8,934 bases of DNA from an uncultured Oscillibacter sp. (GCA_946494635.1 CAMMCS010000078.1:1-8934), one strand, 5' to 3'. Positions 1 to 6,556 are shown, numbered from the stretch's first letter. Made by a program: numbers and translations. Notes: generated by a model not told the origin, from the sequence alone.

Positions 1-962
1 CGGTCGATGGTGTTCACCGGGCAGGCCGGGCAGCCGGCGTCGTTGAGCATCTTGTCGATCTCGTCGATGGTGTAATTCTTCGTCCACGCGCAGACGATCT
101 CCCGCAGAGGCGCATGGTTGGCCACGCGGTCCTTGACTGCCAGGAAGCGGGGATCGGAGGTCAGCTCCGGCTGGCCCATCACATTGCACAGGATCTTCCA
201 CAGCTTGTCGTTGCCGGCGGCGATGACCACGTCGCCGTCCTTGGCCGGGAACACGTCATAGGGATACGTAGACTCATACCGGTTGCCGATCCGCCGGGGG
301 ATCCGGCCGGTGGACTGATAGATCATGGTGATGTTCTCCATGGCGGAGGCCACAGAGTCCACCAGGGCCACATCCACCTTTTCGCCCAGGCCGGTCTTCT
401 GCTTGTTTACCAGAGCCGCCAGGACGCCGACCGTCAGATTCAGGCCGCCCAGCACATCGCCCATGGGCGTGCCCACGCGGGTGGCCGGGCCGTCGGGCCA
501 GCCGGTGGTGCTCATCAGGCCGCCCATAGCCTGGCCCACGATGTCATAGCCCGCGCGCTTGCTCAGGGGGCCGGTGTGGCCGAAGCCGGAGCAGGCGCCG
601 TAGATGATGCCGGGGTTGACCTCCTTCAGCACATCATAGCCCAGGCCCAGCTTTTCCATGGTGCCGGGACGATAGTTCTCGATCATCACATCGGCCTTCT
701 TCACCATCTCCTTGAAAATCTCCTTGGCCTCGGGATCCTTCAGGTTCAAGGTGACGCCGTACTTGCTGCGGTTGAAGTTGGCGTAGTAAACGCTCTGGTC
801 ATTGACGAAGGGGCCCATGCTCCGGCTGTCATCGCCCTTGCCGGGCTGCTCGACCTTGATGACCGTGGCGCCCATGTCCGCCATCAGAGCTCCGCAGTAG
901 GGACCGGCCAGCACGCGGGTCAGGTCCAGAACGACGACACCATCCAATAATCCGTTATCCAT
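1..962 (-). CDS. Family III CoA-transferase (CaiB/BaiF type), C-terminus outside window
   Basis: Moves CoA from an acyl-CoA donor to a free carboxylate in the cytoplasm, through acyl-aspartyl and aspartyl-CoA intermediates (family knowledge). The ATG at 960-962 follows a GAGGTG ribosome site 8-9 nt upstream, and 320 codons are visible before the window edge; the family is usually about 400 residues. Family signatures, in order, are LDLTRVLAGPYC (12-23), DMGATVIKVEQPGKGDD (29-45), LNLKDPEAKE (72-81), ADVMIENYRPGTMEKLGLGY (90-109) and SGFGHTGPLS (125-134). Asp169 lies in GTPMGDVLGG, exactly at the number of the catalytic aspartate of formyl-CoA transferase and CaiB. The gene starts 71 nt after the permease stop on the same strand, so the two probably form one operon, with the enzyme activating whatever the permease imports. 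The acyl substrate cannot be read from sequence: oxalate, succinate, carnitine-like and benzylsuccinate enzymes share these motifs. Family is very sure, substrate unknown. Confidence 0.94.
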   Translation of the reverse strand, partial: MDNGLLDGVVVLDLTRVLAGPYCGALMADMGATVIKVEQPGKGDDSRSMGPFVNDQSVYYANFNRSKYGVTLNLKDPEAKEIFKEMVKKADVMIENYRPGTMEKLGLGYDVLKEVNPGIIYGACSGFGHTGPLSKRAGYDIVGQAMGGLMSTTGWPDGPATRVGTPMGDVLGGLNLTVGVLAALVNKQKTGLGEKVDVALVDSVASAMENITMIYQSTGRIPRRIGNRYESTYPYDVFPAKDGDVVIAAGNDKLWKILCNVMGQPELTSDPRFLAVKDRVANHAPLREIVCAWTKNYTIDEIDKMLNDAGCPACPVNTID

Positions 963-999
963 GTTAGATTACACCTCGTTATTTTTTTATTGTTCGTGC

Positions 1000-1015
1000 G
1001 GCAGCGCCAGCTGCC
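1000..1015 (-). other. Intercistronic stem-loop between permease and CoA-transferase
   Basis: GGCAGC and GCTGCC form a perfect 6-bp stem around a 4-nt loop in the 71-nt gap between the permease stop and the CoA-transferase start. On the minus strand it is followed by an A-rich stretch, not a T-run, so it is not a standard intrinsic terminator. An mRNA processing or stability element within a shared transcript is the plainest reading. Confidence 0.4.
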
Positions 1016-1033
1016 TCGCGTGAAAAACTGTTT

Positions 1034-2287
1034 TTACAGAATGGAATACAGGCCCAGCAGACCGGCCAGGACGGTCAGGATCAGCAGCAGGGCGGAGAGG
1101 ACAAAGAGCTGGATAAAAAGCTTGTTCTCCTTTTCCTTTGTGAAATCAGGGTCAGTCGCGTTGGCCGCAAGGATCAGGCTGCCGCCGGTAGAAGCAGGGC
1201 TGAATCCGGCGAAGGACGCGGTCAGGCACATAATGGTGATGAGGCTGCCGGGATCGACGCCCACCTGCTCGGCAATGGCGCCCACAGTGGGGACCATGGT
1301 GGGCCACACTACGCCGATGGCAGAGCTGAACCAGGACAGGATGCCGGCGGAGAGGCCCTGGATGGCGACGGCCGTGTTGGGGGTCATAATCGAGGCCAGG
1401 GCGTTGGACATCAGTTCCACGCCGCCCACCGTGGACACCACGGACATCAGGGTGCCGACGCCGCAGACCATCAGCAGGGTGGACCAGGGGACATTTTTGA
1501 TGGTGGTCTTCTCATCTGCCGCATTGACCAACAGCAGGACCACGGCCACAGAGAGGGAAACCAGGCCCACGTTGCGCTTGAAAATCGCGCAGACCAGGAT
1601 CATCACCACAAAGCCGATCAGGGTAAGGATCTGCTTCTGGGTAAAGGCGCTCAGCTGTTCCTGCACGCGGCCTTCCGCGCCTTTGACCTTGTATCCTTTG
1701 AACACCAGGAAGATGACAACGGACAGCACGATGGTGGTGATCGTGGCGTAGATCAGGGTGTTGGTCTCATAACCCATGATCCCCTGAGCCTCTGCCAGCC
1801 CGCGGATCAGCACGCTCTCCGGCGTGATGGGGGAGAAGCGGCCCGCCATGGAGCCGATCTCACCGATGGCCGCCAGCATCACGGAGTTATATCCCGTGGA
1901 TCTGCCCAGCGGCAGGGAGAGGGCCGCCACGATACCCAGCGCCGGTACGCAGCCGGGGCCGACCGCGGCGATGATAAAGCCGATCAGGTACATAATGATA
2001 GGCGCCACTGCCACATGGCCGCCAGACAGCCGCAGGAACTTCTTTGCCATCAGCTCCAGCGTGCCGTTGCCGGTGGCAACGGTACAGAGCAGGGACACGC
2101 CCAGCAGCATCACAAAGGTGCTGGCGCTGAATCCTGCGATGGTTGTGGAGTCATCCTGCCCGATGGCGACGCCCAGAACAGCCGCCGCCAGCATGGCGAT
2201 CAGACCCACGTTCTTCTTCAGAACAAATCCGATTGCGATCACAGCGATCAAAACGATCAGTGCGATCAATGCCAATGTGTTATTCAC
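1034..2287 (-). CDS. IT-superfamily/SLC13-like carboxylate permease (MatC-like)
   Basis: Integral membrane permease, probably importing a small carboxylic acid. The GTG at 2285-2287 is chosen because a GGAGG ribosome site (2298-2302) lies 10 nt upstream. It also starts the protein directly on its first membrane segment (NNTLALIALIVLIAVIAIGF); a TTG start at 2404 would add a charged tail and overlap the promoter. The 417 residues are almost entirely hydrophobic segments separated by short loops. They fall into two similar halves, each containing a KKNVGL or KRNVGL motif, followed by a long segment with LLGVSLLCTVATGNGTLELM or MVCGVGTLMSVVSTVGGVEL. This internal duplication, and the C-terminal SFAGFSPASTGGSLI motif, fit the ion-transporter superfamily, including dicarboxylate carriers of the MatC type. 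Context: first gene after the -24/-12 promoter and directly before a CoA-transferase. An alternative label is anion:Na+ symporter; the substrate is not known. Confidence 0.88.
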   Translation of the reverse strand: MNNTLALIALIVLIAVIAIGFVLKKNVGLIAMLAAAVLGVAIGQDDSTTIAGFSASTFVMLLGVSLLCTVATGNGTLELMAKKFLRLSGGHVAVAPIIMYLIGFIIAAVGPGCVPALGIVAALSLPLGRSTGYNSVMLAAIGEIGSMAGRFSPITPESVLIRGLAEAQGIMGYETNTLIYATITTIVLSVVIFLVFKGYKVKGAEGRVQEQLSAFTQKQILTLIGFVVMILVCAIFKRNVGLVSLSVAVVLLLVNAADEKTTIKNVPWSTLLMVCGVGTLMSVVSTVGGVELMSNALASIMTPNTAVAIQGLSAGILSWFSSAIGVVWPTMVPTVGAIAEQVGVDPGSLITIMCLTASFAGFSPASTGGSLILAANATDPDFTKEKENKLFIQLFVLSALLLILTVLAGLLGLYSIL

Positions 2288-2297
2288 AAAAAATTCG

Positions 2298-2302
2298 CCT
2301 CC
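2298..2302 (-). promoter_or_regulatory. Ribosome binding site deciding the GTG start of the permease
   Basis: The minus strand reads GGAGG, then CGAATTTTTT, then GTG. This is the only good Shine-Dalgarno near the start of the hydrophobic reading frame and supports the GTG at 2287 over the upstream TTG at 2404. Confidence 0.7.
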
Positions 2303-2312
2303 GCTTTCTCTT

Positions 2313-2338
2313 GGTTCTGCCTTGGCCAAGGCAGAACC
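2313..2338 (-). repeat. Perfect 26-bp palindrome in the permease 5' leader
   Basis: The half GGTTCTGCCTTGG is followed directly by its exact reverse complement. In RNA it would form an 11-bp stem with a GGCC loop. It lies about 40-65 nt downstream of the predicted transcription start and ends about 10 nt before the ribosome site. No T-run follows at once, so it is not a normal terminator. It could be a leader hairpin that controls stability or translation, or a dimeric regulator operator. Confidence 0.75.
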
Positions 2339-2387
2339 GGTGACTTTCGGAATTTTAGATTCCTTTGAACGTTCTGCCCGGATATAT

Positions 2388-2404
2388 AGCAAAATTTGTG
2401 CCAA
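2388..2404 (-). promoter_or_regulatory. Sigma-54 (-24/-12) promoter of the permease/CoA-transferase operon
   Basis: The minus strand reads TTGGCACAAATTTTGCT. It matches the sigma-54 consensus YTGGCACGRNNNTTGCW at every fixed position except the G at position 8. The -24 GG falls at 2401-2402 and the -12 GC at 2389-2390, with correct spacing, so transcription should start near 2377. It sits upstream of the permease and downstream of a sigma-54 enhancer-binding regulator gene. Both elements and the regulator are seen in sequence; that this regulator drives this promoter is inference. Confidence 0.86.
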
Positions 2405-2504
2405 AATATAGATATTGGTCGAAAAGCAAAATATCTTGTCGATTTGTTAAAAATGCCGCGTTGCATTTTGGCGAAAACGTGCATGAACCGCCGCGAATCC
2501 ATGC

Positions 2505-2531
2505 AAAAAAGACTGCCGCAGATGCGGCAGT
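2505..2531 (-). terminator. Intrinsic terminator downstream of the sigma-54 regulator
   Basis: On the minus strand ACTGCCGCA and TGCGGCAGT form a perfect 9-bp GC-rich stem with a 2-nt loop. It is followed, after one C, by six Ts. It lies about 80 nt beyond the regulator stop and just before the -24/-12 promoter, so it would insulate the operon from regulator read-through. Confidence 0.8.
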
Positions 2532-2543
2532 TCCCAAGACCAA

Positions 2544-2607
2544 TGTCAAATTGTCGCAAAAATGTCCCGAAGTGTCTCAAAAGTCGGACACTTCGGGACA
2601 ATATGTC
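2544..2607. promoter_or_regulatory. TGTC/GACA half-site cluster, candidate sigma-54 enhancer (UAS)
   Basis: Seven TGTC or GACA tetramers occur in 64 bp: TGTC at 2544, 2552, 2563, 2573 and 2604, and GACA at 2587 and 2597. Several are spaced 10-11 bp apart, about one helical turn. The cluster is about 165-230 bp upstream of the predicted start at 2377, a usual distance for enhancer-binding protein sites. Inverted pairs include TGTC-N10-GACA (2573-2590). The regulator has a Fis-type HTH, which binds dyad sites as a dimer. Binding itself is inferred. Confidence 0.55.
2563..2600 (-). terminator. Long stem-loop 7 nt after the regulator stop; terminator and/or dyad operator
   Basis: TGTCCCGAAGTGTC (2563-2576) and GACACTTCGGGACA (2587-2600) form a perfect 14-bp stem with a 10-nt loop. 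It begins only 7 nt after the regulator stop codon (2608-2610). On the minus strand the stem is followed by five Ts (2562-2558), which suits a terminator. The same bases form the core of the half-site cluster, so it may serve both purposes. Confidence 0.65.
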
Positions 2608-4527
2608 TCAATCGGCATCGCGCTGCAGCCTGCGGTACAGGGTGCTGCGGCTGATGCCCAGTTCTTTTGCCGCGCGGGTGGCGTTGCCGTTGCAGCGCTG
2701 GAGCGCCGCAAGGATGGCGGCACGGTCCCTGCCGCGGGGGAGAGCGGATGCCGCGGGGGCGGGCGGCGGAGAGACGGTGCGGTCCGGCCGGGCGCGCAAA
2801 GAGGAGAGAATGTCCTCCACCGAGGTCCCGCAGCGGAGCAGCAGGGAGATCCGTTCCACCAGATTGGTCAGCTCCCGGACATTGCCCGGCCATGGATAGG
2901 CGGAGGCGTGGGCCATCACCCGAAAGAAGTCCGCCTCCTCCTGGGCGGTCCGCTGGGGGGAGATGCGGTCGTAGATCGAGCAGGCGATCTCCAGGTAGTC
3001 CTCTCCGCGGTCACGGAGCGGCGGGACCTTGATGCTGAGGACATTCAGGCGGTAATAGAGATCCTGGCGGAATTTACCCGCCTCCACCATCTGCAGCAGA
3101 TCGCGGTTGGTGGCGCCGATGATCCGGATGTCCACCGGGATGACCGTGTCGTCCCCCACCCGGCGGATCTCCTTTTCCTGCAGGACCCGGAGCAGCGGGG
3201 CCTGAAATTCCAGGGGCAGTTCGCCGATCTCGTCCAGAAAGATGGTGCCGCCGTGGGCCGTTTCAAACAGGCCGGCCTTGCCGCCCTTCCGCGCGCCGGT
3301 GAAGGAGGAATCCGCGTAGCCAAAGAGCTCGGACTCCATCAGATCGCGGTTGAGGGCGGTGCAGTTGACCGCCACAAACGGCCCGCCCTGCCGGGGACTG
3401 GCATTGTGGATGCTCTGGGCGAACATCTCTTTTCCGGTGCCGGTCTCTCCGTAGAGCATGACGGTCAGCTGGGAGTCTGCAAAAAGGGTCGAGAGCTTCT
3501 TGGCCTCCAGAATCGCGGGCGAGGTGCCCAGAATATCCGAAAAGTGGTATTTGGCCACCAGGCCCTTCTCGTGCAGCTTGATTCGGATGTTCCGCTCTGT
3601 GGTCTGCAGAGTCTTGATGTCCTGAAAGGTGGCCACGACGCCCTTGACCTGTCCGCCGACGCGGATCGGGACGCGGTTGGTGGAGACAAGTGTGCCGTGG
3701 ATGTTCATGATCTGACCGATCTCCGCCTCGCCGGTCTGGAGAACGTTGGTCAGACGGGTGTTGGCCAGCACCTCTTCGATTGGGCGGCCCGTGAAGGGGG
3801 GCTTGGCGGGGCGGAGCATCTGGTCCGCAATCTGATTGGTGGCGGTGATCCGGCCCTCCTTGTCGATGGCGATGACGGCATCGTGGGTGTAGTCCAGAAT
3901 ATTCTGGTACCGTTCCAGGCGGATCTGGAGCTGCTCCTGGGCCCGGGCATTTTCCTGCTGGGATTCATAGAGCTGCTGGGCGGAATCCAGAGCCCGGAGG
4001 ATGGAGACGTCTGAACTCTCCACCATAAAAAAGGGAAGATTGCAGAGGCCGGCAAAGTGCTGCGCCACCACACCCCCGAATCCGCAGACGGCACCGTCCG
4101 CCACGGCCTGCTGTACTGCGGCCTGGCAGTTGCTGCTGTCAGTAAAATAGTAGTTCTGGACGTTCAGGTTGAGCAGATAGCAGATGGTGCCCAGATCGTT
4201 GCTGATCTCCTCCTCATAGGAGAACGAGGCGATCAGCCCCCGCTCGTTTTGCAAACGCTGGATGGCGGGGATATAGTCGGATGCCTCGAGCGGAATGTTG
4301 ACCACCTGCGCGCCCAGGCGCTTGATCAGCATTTCCCGGGTAGCGCGCCGGCTGATAAACAGATAATCGTCCTGCTCCAACAGCGACTGGGCCAGCGAGA
4401 CGGCCCCCTCCAGTGCCGCCACCTCCACCCGGACGTCCATTTTCCTGCGGGCAATCAGGGTCTTGGCGCGGGATGCCAGATTTTCGGTGGGAGAGATCAG
4501 GCAGATTTTTGAAGAGCGTTTGGACAT
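2608..4527 (-). CDS. Sigma-54-dependent enhancer-binding regulator (PrpR_N + PAS + AAA+ + Fis HTH)
   Basis: Activates sigma-54 RNA polymerase by ATP hydrolysis after binding an upstream enhancer. The ATG at 4525-4527 is preceded by AGAAAGGG about 7-8 nt upstream, giving 639 residues; a TTG/ATG pair at 4569/4566 lacks such a site. Domains in order: an N-terminal PrpR_N-like sensor (about 5-180, starting KICLISPTENLASRA); a helical linker (180-208); a PAS domain (about 208-310, with DAVIAIDKEGRITATN); a central AAA+ domain (about 330-560); and a Fis-type HTH (600-639, GNATRAAKELGISRSTLYRR). In the AAA+ domain, Walker A is GETGTGKE (360-367), Walker B GGTIFLDE (426-433), the sensor I region GATNRD (471-476) and GNVRE 548-552. 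The sigma-54 contact loop reads SSFTGA (407-412) instead of GAFTGA. Its likely target is the -24/-12 promoter just downstream. PrpR_N domains sense small organic acids or derivatives in characterised relatives; the ligand here is unknown. Confidence 0.93.
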   Translation of the reverse strand: MSKRSSKICLISPTENLASRAKTLIARRKMDVRVEVAALEGAVSLAQSLLEQDDYLFISRRATREMLIKRLGAQVVNIPLEASDYIPAIQRLQNERGLIASFSYEEEISNDLGTICYLLNLNVQNYYFTDSSNCQAAVQQAVADGAVCGFGGVVAQHFAGLCNLPFFMVESSDVSILRALDSAQQLYESQQENARAQEQLQIRLERYQNILDYTHDAVIAIDKEGRITATNQIADQMLRPAKPPFTGRPIEEVLANTRLTNVLQTGEAEIGQIMNIHGTLVSTNRVPIRVGGQVKGVVATFQDIKTLQTTERNIRIKLHEKGLVAKYHFSDILGTSPAILEAKKLSTLFADSQLTVMLYGETGTGKEMFAQSIHNASPRQGGPFVAVNCTALNRDLMESELFGYADSSFTGARKGGKAGLFETAHGGTIFLDEIGELPLEFQAPLLRVLQEKEIRRVGDDTVIPVDIRIIGATNRDLLQMVEAGKFRQDLYYRLNVLSIKVPPLRDRGEDYLEIACSIYDRISPQRTAQEEADFFRVMAHASAYPWPGNVRELTNLVERISLLLRCGTSVEDILSSLRARPDRTVSPPPAPAASALPRGRDRAAILAALQRCNGNATRAAKELGISRSTLYRRLQRDAD

Positions 4528-4822
4528 GGAGAGACCCTTTCTTGAGATATACGATTCCGGTTGCATCAAGAACGGAGACGGGCTGGATACACAAGCTTCA
4601 GCTTCCGTTCCCAGTTCGTTCTGGCCTTTTCAGGCGGAGTTCCACAAAACCGCCCCTCAATACTGCTGTGAACACGAGCCAAGCGGCTGGCATCTGATAC
4701 AGATTTATAAGCAGACAGGATCTGCGCTTGTGCCTGCGGGGCTGGCCATACCAGACTCGAAGCAATCCGAAAAGGTGAAAACAGCTACTTTTGTGCCTAC
4801 TATACCATATTAAAAAAAGAAA
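4528..4822. other. Gene-free gap: regulator leader and boundary of the integrase remnant
   Basis: No coding region is supported here on either strand. It holds the presumed 5' leader of the regulator (about 260 nt if the promoter at 4799-4827 is used). The leader has only short stems, such as GCAGA/TCTGC near 4712-4726, and no riboswitch fold I recognise. AGGCACAA occurs twice on the minus strand, once near the start of the leader and again about 60 nt downstream. No second copy of the tRNA-derived att core was found here. Confidence 0.5.
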
Positions 4823-4827
4823 TTGAA
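4799..4827 (-). promoter_or_regulatory. Candidate vegetative promoter of the sigma-54 regulator
   Basis: On the minus strand TTCAAT (-35, 4822-4827) and TATAGT (-10, 4799-4804) are separated by exactly 17 bp of T/A-rich DNA. It faces the regulator gene and would give a start near 4792. The hexamers are moderate matches, so confidence is limited. Confidence 0.45.
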
Positions 4828-4843
4828 GCCTCTTTTCTATGGC

Positions 4844-6026
4844 ATGTCATGGCATTGCAAAAGTGAGGCGAGCGACGCGGCGAAAAAAAGGGCCAACGGC
4901 GAAGGCAACATCAGAAAGAGAAAAGATGGCCGCTGGGAGGGACGCTACACCGCCGGGCACGATCTCGAGACGGGCAGACCGTCTACAAAACATCCTGGGC
5001 CGGACCCAGGCGGGGGCAAAGAACAAGCTGAAGATGGTCATCGAGGAAACCAGGAGTCTGGACATCACCAAGGCGGGAAAGTACACAGTGGGTACCTGGA
5101 TGGATATGTGGTTTGAGAACTATGCCAAGGTCAAGGCGCGTCCATCATCCCACCAGACCTGCCTTGGATACATCGACAATCACATTAAGCCGAGTATCGG
5201 CAAAATTCCGCTGGAAAAACTCACTTCTCTGGAGTTACAGAAACTCTACAAGAAGCTATTGAACAGCGGGAGGATTGACAGGGTTGAGAGTAAACGCCAG
5301 CCCAAGGGCCTGAGTTCCAAAACGGAGCGGAACATCCACCAGATCATTGCCTCAGCCATGAAGCTGGCAAAGGAGCAGAAAATCATTGCCACAGATCCCA
5401 CCGTGGGCTGCGCCCTGCCGAAGCTGGAACATCGGGAGATGAAAACATTGCCCGTCGAGCAGTTGACCTCCTTTCTCCGGGAAGCCAAAGACAGTGGGAT
5501 ATTCGAGATGTACTATGTGGAGCTGGCAACCGGCCTGCGGCGGGGAGAACTGCTGGGGTTCAAGTGGGAGGATATCGATTTCGAATACGGCAACCTTCGG
5601 GTAAAACGGCAGATCGCCCGAATCAACGGCGAGGTGGTGGAGGCCCCGCTGAAAACGAAAAACGCCTACCGGACGCTGCCGCTGGCGGAGGACACGATAG
5701 ACGTTCTCAAGCAGCAGAAAAAGAAAATCGGCAGCAGCCCCTGGGTATTTCCCTCTCCCACAGGCGGCCCCATCTCGCCAGACAGCGTCCTCCACATGCT
5801 CCACCGAGTGCTGAAGCGGGCGGGGCTGCCTATGGTCAGGTTCCACGATCTACGGCACACCTTCGCAACACTGGCCCTCCAGAACGGCGTGGACATCAAG
5901 ACGGTATCCGGGATGCTGGGGCACTTCTGGGCAGGATTCACCCTGGATACCTATGCCCATGTCACCACATCGGCCCAGAAGGAGTCCGCCAAGACCATGG
6001 AAAAAGTCCTGACAGCGGCGCTGTGA
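4844..6026 (+). pseudogene. int: Tyrosine recombinase/integrase with an N-terminal frameshift
   Basis: Site-specific recombinase of an integrative element. The N-terminal arm-binding segment, KKRANGEGNIRKRKDGRWEG (from about 4883), is in the frame of the ATG at 4844. From the codons for NILGRTQAGAKNKLK onward the protein continues in another frame to the stop at 6024-6026. The shift lies between 4979 and 4990 (net +1, equal to -2). Two single-base losses would restore a family-like RPVYKNILG. The natural start probably lay at 4877, preceded by GTGAGG 8 nt upstream, but that codon now reads GCG. The rest is complete: a SAM-like core-binding domain (YTVGTWMDMWFENYAKV onward) and a catalytic domain with Arg in TGLRRGE (about 5538-5546), Lys in PLKTKN, HDLRH, LGHFW and the nucleophile Tyr in LDTYAHV (about 5952). 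Serine and tryptophan phases look normal, so the damage is recent or a sequencing error. An intact shorter reading (GTG/ATG internal or 4839 start) would lack a proper arm-binding domain. Its likely target is the tRNA-fMet core at 6196-6240. Confidence 0.82.
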
Positions 6027-6087
6027 ACTCCCAAAAATCTCTCCAAAAACAGACGAAAACACCGCCTCCGGGCACGTTTTTGCCCCG

Positions 6088-6108
6088 TCTGGGTCACGGT
6101 TTGGGTCA
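6088..6108 (+). repeat. Left arm-type repeat of the att region
   Basis: TCTGGGTCA followed by a second GGGTCA 12 bp after the first. It matches the copy at 6354-6374 in 17 of 21 positions in the same orientation. It lies between the integrase gene and the tRNA-derived core, where integrase arm-binding sites are normally found. Role inferred. Confidence 0.55.
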
Positions 6109-6158
6109 AACCGGTGTCCAGGAAATGGGGACGTCCGAAAAAGTTGCAAAAGGCAAAG

Positions 6159-6194
6159 AAAAACACCGCTTTCCGGCTGGAAAGCAGTGTTTTT
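6159..6194. terminator. Terminator hairpin of the tRNA-fMet remnant (works in both directions)
   Basis: AAAAACACCGCTTTCC and GGAAAGCAGTGTTTTT form a 16-bp stem with one mismatch and a 4-nt loop. A-run and T-run on either side suit termination on both strands. It begins directly after the tRNA 3' CCA on the minus strand, so it is most likely the native tRNA terminator; it would also stop plus-strand transcription from the integrase gene. Confidence 0.8.
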
Positions 6195-6195
6195 G

Positions 6196-6240
6196 TGGTT
6201 GCGGGGGCTGGACTTGAACCAACGGCCTCCGGGTTATGAG
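6196..6240 (-). pseudogene. 3' half of initiator tRNA-fMet (attachment-site core)
   Basis: Read on the minus strand, this stretch starts with the anticodon loop CTCATAA (anticodon CAT). It continues with CCCGG, the 3' anticodon stem with the three Cs typical of initiator tRNA, then a variable loop, the T arm GTTGG-TTCAAGT-CCAGC, the 3' acceptor strand CCCCGCA, discriminator A and an encoded CCA. The A at position 72 is the initiator signature (C1/A72 mismatch). Upstream bases (GATGGCAG) do not pair with CCCGG and show no D arm or acceptor strand, so the 5' half is absent. Breakage exactly at the anticodon loop is the usual crossover point for tRNA-targeting tyrosine integrases, and an integrase gene lies 170 bp away. 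Confidence 0.87.
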
Positions 6241-6353
6241 CTGCCATCGGTTTCTCCATCCGCTGCGCTTCATGGGTTTCCAGGCCTTTTTGAGCCTGAA
6301 ATCGCCTAAAACCCGAAGGTTGTTACGCTTTGCTCCACAGCGGTTTTCAGCAA

Positions 6354-6374
6354 TCTGGGTCAGATTTTAGGTCA
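6354..6374 (+). repeat. Right arm-type repeat of the att region
   Basis: TCTGGGTCA followed by AGGTCA with the same 12-bp spacing as in the left copy (6088-6108); 17 of 21 positions agree. It lies 113 bp beyond the tRNA-derived core on the side away from the integrase, so the core is bracketed by same-orientation motifs. Confidence 0.55.
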
Positions 6375-6527
6375 GGAAAAACGAGCGAAAACGAGACTTG
6401 TGAGTGGGCCTTTCTCTGAAAATTCCCAGAACCAGGCAGTCCCTCCGGAGGCGCTGTTTCTCCGCCTGTGGGGGACAAGCCGAGCGTTTGACCGGTTCCT
6501 CCGTCCGCCGATTTTATTTTCTAAAAT

Positions 6528-6556
6528 ATTATAGAAAAGAAAAATATACCATCCCA
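6528..6556 (-). promoter_or_regulatory. Minus-strand promoter with perfect -10 and weak -35
   Basis: TATAAT (6528-6533) lies 17 bp from a poor -35 (TGGGAT, 6551-6556) in an A/T-rich patch. A strong -10 with a weak -35 suits a promoter needing an activator, and direct repeats lie just upstream. No gene is seen downstream; the transcript would run through the att region. Confidence 0.35.

Noticed and set aside
114..950. Plus-strand open frame of 278 codons rich in His, Gln and Gly
   Set aside because: It is antisense to the CoA-transferase, which has the family motifs and catalytic Asp169; His/Gln-rich composition is typical of a shadow frame.
2288..2404. 39-codon N-terminal extension of the permease from a TTG at 2404
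   Set aside because: It would start inside the -24/-12 promoter and include the palindrome; no ribosome site precedes it, whereas GGAGG precedes the GTG at 2287.
2365..4014. Long plus-strand open frame of 549 codons
   Set aside because: It lies opposite the sigma-54 regulator, whose motifs are unmistakable; the plus-strand translation has no recognisable domain and reflects GC-rich codon bias.
4528..4569. 14-residue extension of the regulator from TTG/ATG at 4569/4566
   Set aside because: No ribosome site is visible upstream; AGAAAGGG before the ATG at 4527 is better placed.
4839..4982. Integrase start at 4839 in the downstream frame
   Set aside because: The first 48 residues (MACHGIAKVRRATRRKK...) are not integrase-like, whereas the neighbouring frame encodes the expected arm-binding segment.
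6196..6275. Complete tRNA-Met gene
   Set aside because: Only the 3' half from the anticodon loop on is present; the preceding bases form no D arm and do not pair with the acceptor or anticodon stem.
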